A stretch of DNA of 38,532 nt from JBQCHF01 sp051954955 (GCA_051954955.1 JBQCHF010000038.1:1-38532), one strand, 5' to 3'; shown: positions 31,104 to 38,437, counted from the stretch's first letter. The notes: generated from the letters alone by a model not told the origin. Numbers and translations are program-made.

Positions 31104-32045
31104 TCAGGCCATCGGCTGGCCGAGCTCGGCCGAGATCTTCGACAGCTGGTCGATCCGCTTCTCCAGCGAGGGGTGCGTGGAGAACAGCGAGGTGAGGCTG
31201 AACTTGTCAGCGATGGCCGGGGCGAAGAAGAACGCGTTGTAGGCCTCGGCCGAGCGCAGGTCCTTGGTGGGGATCCGCCCGATCTCGCCGGTGATCTTCA
31301 TCAGCGCGCTGGCCAGCGCCGAGGGCTGCCCGGTGAGGTATGCGCCGGCCCGGTCCGCGGCCAGCTCGCGGTAGCGCGAGAGCGCGCGGATCAGCAGGTA
31401 GCTGATGGCGTAGACGACGATGCTGACCAGCATCACCACCAGCACGACCAGCGCCTGGTTGCTGTCGTTGTCGCGCCGGCCGCGCCCGGAGTACATGCCC
31501 GACCACATGAGCGAGCGGGTCATGAAGCCGGCCAGCACGGCGACGAACGAGGCGATGGTCATGACGGTGACGTCGCGGTGCGCCACGTGCGAGAGCTCGT
31601 GCGACAGCACCGCCTCGAGCTCGCGCTCGTCCACCCGCCGCATCAGCCCGGTCGTGGCGCAGACCACTGCGCGCGACGGGCTGCGGCCGGTGGCGAAGGC
31701 GTTGGGTATGTCGACGTCGGCGATCGCCACCGCGGGCTTGGGCATGTCGGCCAGGGCGCACAGCCGGTCGACGATGGCGTGCAGCTGCGGCGCCTCCTGC
31801 GGGGTGACGACGCGCCCGCGCATGGCCGCGAGCGCCATCCGGTCGGAGAAGTACCACTGCGCCCACAGCATGCCGCCGCTGATCAGCAGCGCCAGGACGA
31901 CGCCGCCGTAGCCGCCGTTGCGGGAGAACAGGAACGACAGCGCCACGAAGATGACGACGTAGAGCACGCCGAGCATGAACATCGTGAGGCCCATCCGGGC
32001 ACTGAGCCCGGGGTCGGACCGGAACCGCGAGCGCACCGCGCCCAC
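31104..32045 (-). CDS. htpX: Membrane zinc metalloprotease HtpX
   Basis: HtpX is an M48 protease that degrades damaged membrane proteins and is induced by envelope stress. The 313-residue product has two N-terminal helices, the zinc motif VLSHELSHVAHRD, two central helices around ALVVLVVMLVSIVVYAISYL, and YRELAADRAGAYLTG, which gives the third zinc ligand (Glu). FSTHPSLEKRIDQL near the C-terminus is typical. The GTG start gives a short basic N-terminus before the first helix; a later ATG at the first helix is possible. A hairpin separates it from pspAA, so it may be expressed partly on its own. Confidence 0.96.
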   Translation of the reverse strand: MGAVRSRFRSDPGLSARMGLTMFMLGVLYVVIFVALSFLFSRNGGYGGVVLALLISGGMLWAQWYFSDRMALAAMRGRVVTPQEAPQLHAIVDRLCALADMPKPAVAIADVDIPNAFATGRSPSRAVVCATTGLMRRVDERELEAVLSHELSHVAHRDVTVMTIASFVAVLAGFMTRSLMWSGMYSGRGRRDNDSNQALVVLVVMLVSIVVYAISYLLIRALSRYRELAADRAGAYLTGQPSALASALMKITGEIGRIPTKDLRSAEAYNAFFFAPAIADKFSLTSLFSTHPSLEKRIDQLSKISAELGQPMA

Positions 32046-32118
32046 CCCACCCTCTCTTGTCCACGAGCACCGCGGGGTGCGGCCTCGTCACCCCCATAGA
32101 CGAACGTGCCCACGTGCT

Positions 32119-32152
32119 CGTGCCCCCGCCCCGGACCGCAGGCGGGGGCACG
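32119..32152 (-). terminator. Hairpin between pspAA and htpX
   Basis: A perfect stem (CGTGCCCCCGCC and its complement) with a 10-nt loop lies 23 nt past the pspAA stop. It may partly end the pspA-pspAA transcript and so lower htpX expression relative to pspA, or serve as an mRNA 3' end. Confidence 0.8.
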
Positions 32153-32174
32153 ACCGGTCTGCTCGATGCGTGCC

Positions 32175-32453
32175 TCAGCCCGGGATGACGCCGTCCTCGA
32201 GCAGCAGCGCGCGCACCTCGGCCACCGAGGCGTCGGGCCCGGGCAGGATCGCGTCGGAGGCGTCGAGCTCCTCGTCCGGCAGCGGCGTGCCGGCGCTGCG
32301 CACCCGGTCCAGCAGCGCGACCAGGGCGCTGCGGAAGGTGGCCTCGTCACCGCCGTCGACGGCCGCCTCGAGCTGCTCGTCGAGCTCCTGCAGGCCGGGC
32401 ATCGCCTCGTCCGGCATCCGCCACTGGCCCTCCCCCATGATCCGGATGATCAC
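32175..32453 (-). CDS. pspAA: PspA-associated protein PspAA
   Basis: This 92-residue protein has the exact start of the PspAA family, MIIRIMGEGQWRMPDE. A helix-rich body (LQELDEQLEAAVDGGDEATF) and an acidic C-terminal part (LPDEELDASDAILPGPDASVAEV) follow. It is soluble and presumed to bind PspA. Its GTG overlaps the pspA stop (GTGA), which points to coupled translation and a fixed ratio. It is shorter than many callers keep and lies at the end of a longer shadow frame, so the start was fixed by the family motif. Confidence 0.93.
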   Translation of the reverse strand: MIIRIMGEGQWRMPDEAMPGLQELDEQLEAAVDGGDEATFRSALVALLDRVRSAGTPLPDEELDASDAILPGPDASVAEVRALLLEDGVIPG

Positions 32454-33241
32454 TGCTGGCCCCCCTCCGGCTGCGCGGCTGGAGCCGACTGAGGGGCCGC
32501 CTGGGTGGGCGCGCCGCCCTCGATCTGGGCCGGCGCGGGCGCCTGACCGAGCTCGCCCTTGAGCCGGGCCAGCTCGCGGTCGACGTCGGAGCCGCTGGAG
32601 AGGCGCTCGAGCTCGAGGGTGATGTCGTCCTTGCTGGTGCCGGTGGCGTCCTCGAGGGCGCCGGAGGCGAGCAGCTCGTCGATGGCGCCGGCGCGCGCCT
32701 GCAGCTGGGCGGTCTTGTCCTCCGCTCGCTGCACCGCCAGGCCGACGTCGCTCATCTCCTCGGAGATGCCGGAGAACGCCTCGCCGATCTTGGTCTGCGC
32801 CTCGGCCGCGGTGTAGGTGGCCTTGATCGTCTCCTTCTTGGTGCGGAAGGCGTCGACCTTGGCCTGCAGGCGCTGGCTGGCGAGCGTGAGCTTCTCCTCC
32901 TCGGCCTGCAGCGAGGCGTACTGGGTCTGCAGGTCGGCCATCTGCTGCTGCACGCCGGAGCGGCGGGTGAGCGCCTCGCGGGCGTGGTCCTCCCGGCCGA
33001 CGGCGAGCGCCTGCTTGCCCTGCCCCTCGAGCTTGTCCGACTGCTGCTGCAGCTGGTTGAGCTGGAGCTCGAGCCGCTTGCGGGACGTGGCCACGTCGGC
33101 GACCCCCCGGCGCACCTTCTGCAGCAGCTCGAGCTGCTTCTGGTACGAGTAGTCGAGCGTCTCGCGCGGGTCCTCGGCGCGGTCGAGCGCCTTGTTGGCC
33201 TTCGCGCGGAAGATCGTCGACATCCGCTGCATGATGCCCAT
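32450..33241 (-). CDS. pspA: PspA/IM30 family envelope-stress protein
   Basis: PspA-like proteins form ESCRT-III-type helical assemblies on the inner membrane face and protect its integrity. The product (263 residues) starts MGIMQRMSTIFRAKANKAL, the amphipathic membrane-binding helix with the RAEDPRETLDYSYQKQ turn. A long coiled coil follows (about residues 30-215), rich in Gln, Leu, Lys and Glu. A Pro/Ala/Gln-rich tail after 230 is disordered and typical of actinobacterial members. GAGGAGGG lies 11 nt before the ATG. No PspF-type regulator is present; in actinobacteria control often involves other factors such as sigma E or ClgR, which the sequence here does not show. Confidence 0.95.
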   Translation of the reverse strand: MGIMQRMSTIFRAKANKALDRAEDPRETLDYSYQKQLELLQKVRRGVADVATSRKRLELQLNQLQQQSDKLEGQGKQALAVGREDHAREALTRRSGVQQQMADLQTQYASLQAEEEKLTLASQRLQAKVDAFRTKKETIKATYTAAEAQTKIGEAFSGISEEMSDVGLAVQRAEDKTAQLQARAGAIDELLASGALEDATGTSKDDITLELERLSSGSDVDRELARLKGELGQAPAPAQIEGGAPTQAAPQSAPAAQPEGGQQ

Positions 33242-33351
33242 CGGTGCTGGCCACCCTCCTCGTCGGGCGAGGATCGGGGGCGTCCGCCCCCGACCGTCCG
33301 TTCTCAGCCTAGGGTCGACGGCCAGCGCAGGGCGAGCAGTTCCCGACCCCC

Positions 33352-33357
33352 TAACCT
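33352..33357 (+). promoter_or_regulatory. Candidate -10 box for a leaderless DUF3043 transcript
   Basis: TAACCT ends 6 nt before the GTG start, with only GGTGGG between. No clear -35 was seen. The gap to divergent pspA is 122 nt. Confidence 0.55.
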
Positions 33358-33363
33358 GGTGGG

Positions 33364-33951
33364 GTGTTCGGACGACGCGGCAGCGCCCCCACCACCCCCA
33401 CCCCGGAAGAGGCCACCCCCGCGGTGGTGAAGAGCAACGGCAAGGGGCGCCCCACGCCCAAGCGCAGCGAGGCGCAGAAGGGGCGCAAGCAGCGGGCCCA
33501 GCCACCCAAGGACCGGCGCGAGGCCTACCGCCAGGCCCGCGCGGACGCCAAGGCCGAGCGCGAGCTGCAGCGCCAGGCGCTGCTGCGCGGCGACGAGAAG
33601 GGCCTGCCGGCGCGGGACCGCGGCCCGGTGCGCCGCTTCGTGCGTGACTACGTCGACTCCCGGCGCACCATCGCCGAGTTCTTCATCCTCTTCGCGGTGC
33701 TCGTCCTTGCCGCGTCGCTGACCCCCTGGACGACGGTCAAGGCGGTGTCGTTCTACGCCTGGACGGTCATGCTCGTGCTGCTGGTCGTCGACAGCGGGGT
33801 GATGGCGCTCCGGCTGCGCAAGGCGCTGCGCGCTCGCTTCCCCGAGGACCAGCTCAAGGGCGCGGTGGGCTACGGCGTGCTGCGCAGCACCCAGCTGCGC
33901 CGGCTGCGCCTGCCCAAGCCGGTGGTCAAGCCCGGCGACCACGTGGACTGA
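33364..33951 (+). CDS. DUF3043-family membrane protein
   Basis: The 195-residue product has the actinobacterial DUF3043 plan. A charged N-terminus contains VVKSNGKGRPTPKRSEAQK and RREAYRQARADAKAERE. Next is LLRGDEKGLPARDRGPVRRFVRDYVDSRR, quoted here by its ends, which is the most conserved part. Two helices follow (AEFFILFAVLVLAASL and WTVMLVLLVVDSGVMAL), then a basic tail. M. tuberculosis Rv2206, next to the glycerate kinase gene, belongs to the same kind, but here several genes have been inserted between. The function is unknown; the long basic N-terminus is cytoplasmic and could bind nucleic acid or ribosomes (speculation). The start is supported by the -10 box just before it. Confidence 0.88.
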   Translation: MFGRRGSAPTTPTPEEATPAVVKSNGKGRPTPKRSEAQKGRKQRAQPPKDRREAYRQARADAKAERELQRQALLRGDEKGLPARDRGPVRRFVRDYVDSRRTIAEFFILFAVLVLAASLTPWTTVKAVSFYAWTVMLVLLVVDSGVMALRLRKALRARFPEDQLKGAVGYGVLRSTQLRRLRLPKPVVKPGDHVD

Positions 33952-33981
33952 CCCTCTGTCGTGCTCCGTCGACCCGCTGCA

Positions 33982-33987
33982 TAGGCT
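33982..33987 (+). promoter_or_regulatory. Candidate -10 box for the aldo/keto reductase gene
   Basis: TAGGCT ends 7 nt before the ATG. The intervening CGGGAGC resembles a ribosome site but is at the start itself, so a leaderless message is more likely. It lies 31 nt after the previous stop. Confidence 0.5.
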
Positions 33988-33994
33988 CGGGAGC

Positions 33995-35005
33995 ATGGAG
34001 TTCCGACACCTCGGCCGCAGCGGCCTGAAGATCAGCGAGATCTCGTACGGCAACTGGCTGACCCATGGCAGCCAGGTCGAGGAGGACGCCGCGCTGGCCT
34101 GCGTGCGCGCCGCCCTCGACGCCGGCATCACCACGTTCGACACCGCCGACGTCTACGCCAACACCAAGGCCGAGACGGTGCTCGGCAAGGCGCTGGCCGG
34201 ACAGCGGCGCGAGTCGCTGGAGATCTTCACCAAGGTCTACTGGCCCACCGGCCCCGGCGGCCCCAACGACTCAGGCCTGTCCCGCAAGCACATCATGGAG
34301 TCGATCAACGGCTCCCTGAAGCGGCTCGGCACCGACTACGTCGACCTCTACCAGGCGCACCGCTACGACACCGAGACGCCGCTGGAAGAGACGATGCAGG
34401 CCTTCGCCGACGTCGTCCGCCAGGGCAAGGCGCTCTACATCGGCGTCTCGGAGTGGACCGCCGACCAGATCCGCGCGGGCAAGGAGCTGGCCGACCAGCT
34501 CGGTGTCCAGTTCGTCTCCAACCAGCCGCAGTACTCCGCGCTGTGGCGGGTCATCGAGGGCGAGGTCGTCCCGACCAGCCGCGAGCTCGGCATCGGCCAG
34601 GTCGTGTGGTCCCCGATCGCCCAGGGCGTGCTGACCGGCAAGTACCTCCCCGGCCAGCCCCCGCCCGCCGGCTCGCGCGCCACCGACGAGAAGGGCGGCG
34701 CGAACTTCGTCAAGCGCCTCCTGCGCGACGACGTGCTCGAGCGCGTCCAGCAGCTCAAGCCGATCGCCGACGAGGCCGGCCTGTCGATGGCCGCCCTCGC
34801 CGTCGCCTGGGTGCTCACCAACGACAACGTCTCGACGGCGATCATCGGCGCCTCCCGCCCGGAGCAGGTCAAGGACAACGTGACCGCCTCCGGCAAGCCG
34901 CTCGACCCGGCCCTCAAGGCGAAGATGGACGAGATCCTCGCCCCGGTGGCCGAGACCGACCCGTCGCTGACGGCCAAGAACGCCCCGGCGCAGCGCCCCA
35001 GCTGA
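33995..35005 (+). CDS. Aldo/keto reductase (potassium channel beta-subunit-like subfamily)
   Basis: A 336-residue NADPH-dependent reductase of the AKR superfamily. MEFRHLGRSGLKISEISYG is the common N-terminus. The catalytic tetrad is visible as Asp and Tyr in FDTADVYAN, Lys in FTKVYWP and His in YQAHRYD. The cofactor segment near the C-terminus reads TAIIGASRPEQVKDN. The order and loops match the KCNAB/YghZ-like group, which reduces aldehydes such as methylglyoxal; the real substrate is unknown. The ATG follows a -10-like box by 7 nt. A strong palindrome follows the stop. Confidence 0.94.
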   Translation: MEFRHLGRSGLKISEISYGNWLTHGSQVEEDAALACVRAALDAGITTFDTADVYANTKAETVLGKALAGQRRESLEIFTKVYWPTGPGGPNDSGLSRKHIMESINGSLKRLGTDYVDLYQAHRYDTETPLEETMQAFADVVRQGKALYIGVSEWTADQIRAGKELADQLGVQFVSNQPQYSALWRVIEGEVVPTSRELGIGQVVWSPIAQGVLTGKYLPGQPPPAGSRATDEKGGANFVKRLLRDDVLERVQQLKPIADEAGLSMAALAVAWVLTNDNVSTAIIGASRPEQVKDNVTASGKPLDPALKAKMDEILAPVAETDPSLTAKNAPAQRPS

Positions 35006-35050
35006 ACGGCCCCGCCCGCTGCAAATGATCACGTTAACGTGACCATTGGT

Positions 35051-35082
35051 CGCTCCCCGCCGTGAATTCACGGCGGGGAGCG
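35051..35082. terminator. Terminator-like 32-bp perfect palindrome after the aldo/keto reductase gene
   Basis: CGCTCCCCGCCGTGAA followed directly by its complement gives a 32-bp perfect palindrome beginning 46 nt after the stop. A 14-bp palindrome (TCACGTTAACGTGA) precedes it. The 3' side continues GTCATTTG, which is moderately T-rich. It could end transcription from either strand. Confidence 0.75.
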
Positions 35083-35163
35083 GTCATTTGTGGCGGGAAG
35101 TGCGACGTCGAGGTCGGGGGCGGCGCACGCGCGGCTAGGGATCGCGGCTGCGGTCCGTCCCAG

Positions 35164-35183
35164 GCGAAAGGCGCTGGCGACGG
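35164..35183 (+). repeat. Dispersed motif, inverted copy 5
   Basis: GCGAAAGGCGCTGGCGACGG matches the complement of copy 3 at 17 of 20 positions. It forms an inverted pair with copy 6. Confidence 0.55.
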
Positions 35184-35223
35184 GGACCCGGCGCGGGGCC
35201 GGGTCGGCCGGCCGACGTCGGTG

Positions 35224-35304
35224 AAGATCAGCCGCATTGGGTGAGGGTGCCCCAGAACCAAACCTATTGGCTCAGGGGCACCCTCACCCAAACGACTTGA
35301 TCTT
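35224..35304. repeat. Large stem-loop: perfect 17-bp arms with outer 7-bp arms
   Basis: TTGGGTGAGGGTGCCCC (35237-35253) pairs perfectly with 35275-35291 across a 21-nt loop. Outside it, AAGATCA (35224-35230) pairs with TGATCTT (35298-35304), leaving a 6-7 nt internal loop. It is flanked by copies 5 and 6 of the dispersed motif. It could be a terminator for either side or the core of a small mobile element. Confidence 0.85.
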
Positions 35305-35363
35305 GAACAGCCGGAAGAACTTCCGCAGGCGGGCAGCGCGACGCACCCCGCGCACGGCGCCCG

Positions 35364-35388
35364 CCGTCATCAGCGCCGTTGACCTTGC
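35364..35388 (-). repeat. Dispersed 25-nt motif, copy 6
   Basis: It differs from copy 1 by one base (GTCATCAGCG for GTCACCAGCG). It is 65 nt past the stop of the small gene on the minus strand, the same relation as for trpD and the esterase gene. Confidence 0.7.
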
Positions 35389-35453
35389 CGGGACAGACCG
35401 GTGGCCGGGGCAGCGCGGCGCAGCAACGAGACTGCCCGGAACCGCCCGAAGAC

Positions 35454-35663
35454 CTACTGCGCCGCGTGCAGGCTCATCGGCCCGTAGACGACGCGTCCGT
35501 CCTCGAGCAGCGTGACGGCGTCGACGCCGCGCTCGAGCAGGTCGCGCCAGGTCTCGCCGATCCAGGACTCGGCGTCGCCCTGGCTCGGGAAGCCCTCGGT
35601 CGGCAGCTCCTCGGCGGACACCTCGGCGCCCTGGGCGTCCTCGTAGCGCCAGGTCCAGCTCAT
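35454..35663 (-). CDS. Small conserved actinobacterial protein (69 residues)
   Basis: The product starts MSWTWRYEDAQGAEV, continues with PSQGDAESWIGETWRDLLERGV and ends VYGPMSLHAAQ. I recognise this as a conserved small protein found widely in actinomycetes, with no named function. It is acidic, soluble and contains no cysteine. GAGGAGGG stands 6 nt before the ATG, a very strong ribosome site, and nearly all codons end in G or C. The frame continues upstream but without conservation. It is divergent from the riboswitch-controlled operon, and the 120 nt between should hold both promoters. A short hairpin (CCGTC-TTT-GACGG) lies near 35731. Confidence 0.8.
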   Translation of the reverse strand: MSWTWRYEDAQGAEVSAEELPTEGFPSQGDAESWIGETWRDLLERGVDAVTLLEDGRVVYGPMSLHAAQ

Positions 35664-35784
35664 CTGCGTCACCCTCCTCGCCACGCCCGACACGGTCGGG
35701 CACCGACGGCACACCATCCCATGCCGCACCGTCTTTGACGGCGGTGCCTCCTTCGTGATCTGCTCCGCCTCACAACCCCATATC

Positions 35785-35893
35785 CACACGTGACGCGCAG
35801 GGGAAGCCGGTCGCAATCCGGCGCTGACCCGCAACCGTGGCCCGGGCGCACCAGCCGGTGCGGCCCCCGGGAAGTCGGAATGCCTGCTGCGTT
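35785..35893 (+). ncRNA. Cobalamin (adenosylcobalamin-type) riboswitch
   Basis: The hallmark parts occur in order and spacing: GGGGAAGCCGGTCGCAATCC, then GCGCTGACCCGCAACCGTG (the conserved B12 box core), a variable GC-rich arm, and GGGAAGTCGGAATGCCTGC. GCAGG near the start can pair with CCTGC near the end to close the structure. It lies in the leader of the operon starting at 36073. Such elements switch genes off when cobalamin is bound, so the operon should be expressed under B12 shortage. Confidence 0.95.
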
Positions 35894-35971
35894 CACGAGC
35901 GGCTCCACGCAACCCGTCGAGGTCTACGGGGCGGAGCCCGGGTCGTCGTCAGCCGACCCGGACCCGACGCC

Positions 35972-36004
35972 CCCCTCGTGCGCACCTTCGCGCCGAGGGG
36001 TTTT
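35972..36004 (+). terminator. Putative expression platform of the cobalamin riboswitch
   Basis: CCCCTCG pairs with CGAGGGG, with an inner GCGC/GCGC pair and an ACCTTC loop, followed directly by TTTT. This is a good intrinsic terminator, 79 nt after the riboswitch core and 69 nt before the GTG start. A competing hairpin (CCGGGTCG with CGACCCGG, 35938-35961) lies just upstream. Control by transcription termination is the likely mode (inference). Confidence 0.65.
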
Positions 36005-36072
36005 CACGTTCGGGGCCGGGACGGTTCCGGTGGGCCGGGTCCCGTCACGGACCGCTCACCGAAAGGCGACCT

Positions 36073-37410
36073 GTGCCCACCACCCGCTCCACCCGACCGC
36101 TGCTGGCAGCGGCCACGGCGGTCCTTACCGCCACGGCGCTGGCCGGACCGCTCGCCGGCGCGTCCTTCGCCGCGACGTCGGCCGCCAGCACCACGACCGA
36201 CCCGGCCAAGGTCGGCCTGTACGGCTCGGCCGACCCGACCTACGACGGCGTCTACCGCCAGGGCCTGGCCCTGCTCGCCCTGCACGCGGCCGGCGCCACC
36301 CCGGACAGCACCGCCGTCCAGTGGCTGCTGACCCAGCAGTGCGCCGACGGCGGCTGGACCGCGTTCCGCACCAGCACCACGACGGCCTGCAAGCCCGGCT
36401 CGGAGGACTCCAACGCCACCGGCATGGCCGTGCAGGCCCTGGCCGCTCTCGGGCAGACCAAGGCCGCCCAGTCCGGCGCCGCCTGGCTGAAGGGCCTGCA
36501 GAACGCCGACGGCGGGGTGGGCACCAACCCCGGCGCGAAGAGCGATGCCAACTCCACCGCGCTGTTCGTCAACGCCCTGGTCGCCGTCGGCACGGACCCG
36601 GCGAGCGTCACCAAGAACGGCAAGAGCGCCTACGACGAGCTGCTGGCGCTGCAGGTCCCGTGCGATGCGAAGGTCAGCGCCGACCGCGGGGCCTACGCCT
36701 ACCAGCCCGACGCGAGCGGCACCCTGGCCGCCAACGGCTACGCGACCGTGCAGGCCACCCTCGCCACCGCCGGCAAGGCGCTCCCGGTGCAGCCGGCCGG
36801 CGCCGACTCCCCCGCTCCCACCGCGGACCAGGCGTGCGCCTCGGGCACCCCCGCGACGGCCACCGCCTCGGCCGACTACGCCGCGGGCTGGCTGGCCGCG
36901 CTGCTCAAGGCCAACGGCGGCAGCGTCCCGAGCGACTTCGGCTCGGGTGCCGACGTCGGCAGCACCGCCAACGCGGTCCTCGCGCTGGTGGCGACCGGGC
37001 ACGGCAGCGACGCCGCGTCCGCGGTCACCTACCTGAGCAAGAACGGCAGCACCTGGGCCGCGGACAAGCCCGCGGCGCTCGCGCTGATGGCTCTGGTCGC
37101 GCACGCCACCGGCGCCTCGCCGACGTCGTTCGGCAGCCAGGACTACGTGTCCCGCCTGGCCGCCACGCTCACGGTGAAGGCCGCCGCCACGGCGACCCCG
37201 ACCCCCACGCCCTCCAGCAGCCCGTCCAAGACCTCGGCCCCGTCGCCGACGGGCACGACGCGCGGGACCGGCGCAGCCTCCGGCGGCACCACGGCCAGCG
37301 GACCGACGCTGCCGCGCACCGGCGGTGACGTCGGCGTGCTGGCGGCGGGCCTGGCCCTGCTCGGAGCAGGCGCGAGCCTGCTCGCGCTCGCCCGGCGTCG
37401 GCGCGCCTGA
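36073..37410 (+). CDS. Secreted LPXTG-anchored helical-repeat protein, intrinsic factor/transcobalamin-like
   Basis: The 445-residue product has a signal peptide (cleavage near ASFAATS), then an alpha-alpha barrel built of prenyltransferase/squalene oxidase-type repeats. Examples are GLALLALHAAG with CADGGWTAF, TGMAVQALAALGQ with NADGGVGTN, and TALFVNALVAVG. The same fold forms the cobalamin-binding barrel of intrinsic factor and transcobalamin. Three or more cysteines (QQCADGG, TACKPGS, QVPCDAK, DQACASG) could form disulfides. A Thr/Pro/Ser-rich stalk (about 365-410) leads to LPRTGG, a hydrophobic helix and RRRR, a standard sortase signal. With a B12 riboswitch in front, a role in binding cobalamin at the cell surface is a strong inference, not shown directly. 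GAAAGG supports the GTG start. Confidence 0.82.
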   Translation: MPTTRSTRPLLAAATAVLTATALAGPLAGASFAATSAASTTTDPAKVGLYGSADPTYDGVYRQGLALLALHAAGATPDSTAVQWLLTQQCADGGWTAFRTSTTTACKPGSEDSNATGMAVQALAALGQTKAAQSGAAWLKGLQNADGGVGTNPGAKSDANSTALFVNALVAVGTDPASVTKNGKSAYDELLALQVPCDAKVSADRGAYAYQPDASGTLAANGYATVQATLATAGKALPVQPAGADSPAPTADQACASGTPATATASADYAAGWLAALLKANGGSVPSDFGSGADVGSTANAVLALVATGHGSDAASAVTYLSKNGSTWAADKPAALALMALVAHATGASPTSFGSQDYVSRLAATLTVKAAATATPTPTPSSSPSKTSAPSPTGTTRGTGAASGGTTASGPTLPRTGGDVGVLAAGLALLGAGASLLALARRRRA

Positions 37411-37420
37411 CCGGGCAGGC

Positions 37421-38437
37421 ATGGACATGACGGCACAGCCTCTCGGGGACGCCCGGCACCTGCCGGGCGTCCCCGGGCGCCGTCGCGCCCTCGCACTGCT
37501 GCTCACGGCGCTGCTCGCGGTGGCGGCCCTGCTGCCCACCGCCTCGGCCGCCTCGGCCACCACCTATCGCTACTGGTCCTACTGGCACCTCACCGGCGGC
37601 AGCTGGGCCTTCGCCGGCACGGGCCCCGGCGGCTACCGGCCCGCCGACGGCTCGGTGGAGGGCTGGCGGTTCGCAGTCAGCGGCAGCGGCGGCAGCGCGG
37701 CACCCCGGGTGCGCCCCTCGTTCGCCCAGGTCTGCGGGTCCACCCCGGCCAAGGACGGCACCAAGCGGGTGGCGGTGGTCATCGACGACGGCGTGCAGGC
37801 CGACGCCCACCCCGGCGACACGGTGCCGCAGAACTCCCCACGAGGGGTCTGCGCCCAGGTCCCCGAGACCGCGTCCGGCGCCCGCGTGCTGAGCGCTGTC
37901 GCCGCCGTCCGCGCCGACGACGGCGGCCTGGTCTGCGCGCTCGACGGCTACCCGAGCGCCGGGTGCGGCGAGGTGGTGGCGCCCAGCTCCGCGACGTCGT
38001 CCCCGCGCCCGACCGCCCCGGCTGCCGGGAGCACCGCAAGCTCCGGGACGAGGACCTCCACCCCGGCACGGACCACGGCCACCGCCTCGAGCTCGGCCGG
38101 CACCTCCACCGGGCAGGCCGGTGCCGCGGGCCCGGTCCCGACCGCGTCGAGCGCGCGCGCGGGGACCGCCTCGGCGTCGGCCACGCCGCCCGGCCGACCC
38201 TCCGGCCAGCCGTCCGACCAACCGTCCGCCACCGCCTCGCCGTCGACGTCGGGCTCGCCCCTCGCCGCCGGTGCGGCCGGTCCCACGCCCAGCCCGACAC
38301 TGGTCCTCGGCCGGACCGAGCCCGCCTCGCACGCGCGCGGTGTACCGGTCGGGTTCATCGTGGGACTGCTGCTGGTCGGCGCGCTGGGCGCCGGGGCCGC
38401 CGTCCGCGCGCGCCGCGGCAGGGGCGAGGCCTCGTGA
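37421..38437 (+). CDS. SCO2322-like secreted surface protein with C-terminal membrane helix
   Basis: The 338-residue product begins with a signal peptide (RRALALLLTALLAVAALLPTASA) and then TTYRYWSYWHLTGGSWAFA, the beginning I associate with the SCO2322 family of Streptomyces. The folded domain covers about 40-185 and contains four cysteines (AQVCGST, RGVCAQV, LVCALDG, AGCGEVV), likely paired outside the cell. It includes WRFAVSG and VVIDDGVQADA. A Ser/Thr/Ala/Pro stalk (about 190-300) and a final helix (VGFIVGLLLVGALGAGAAV) with a basic end anchor it. It follows the barrel protein by 10 nt and overlaps the next gene by GTGA, so all belong to the riboswitch operon. Its biochemical role is unknown. 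An ATG two codons later is an equal start. Confidence 0.82.
   Translation: MDMTAQPLGDARHLPGVPGRRRALALLLTALLAVAALLPTASAASATTYRYWSYWHLTGGSWAFAGTGPGGYRPADGSVEGWRFAVSGSGGSAAPRVRPSFAQVCGSTPAKDGTKRVAVVIDDGVQADAHPGDTVPQNSPRGVCAQVPETASGARVLSAVAAVRADDGGLVCALDGYPSAGCGEVVAPSSATSSPRPTAPAAGSTASSGTRTSTPARTTATASSSAGTSTGQAGAAGPVPTASSARAGTASASATPPGRPSGQPSDQPSATASPSTSGSPLAAGAAGPTPSPTLVLGRTEPASHARGVPVGFIVGLLLVGALGAGAAVRARRGRGEAS

Larger units (their letters stand above)
35083..35453. other. Repeat-rich gap between the aldo/keto reductase and a small gene
   Basis: I see no gene in these 370 nt. They hold an inverted and a direct copy of the dispersed motif (35164-35183 and 35364-35388) about 180 nt apart, with a large stem-loop between them (35224-35304). 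The same inverted-pair design is seen at 22147-22432, so both gaps may hold members of one element family. AAGTGCGACGT near 35099 is shared with the other gap. Confidence 0.55.

Noticed and set aside
35731..35744. Terminator between the small gene and the riboswitch
   Set aside because: The CCGTC-TTT-GACGG hairpin lies between two divergent starts, where a terminator is not expected. It may be part of a promoter or leader.
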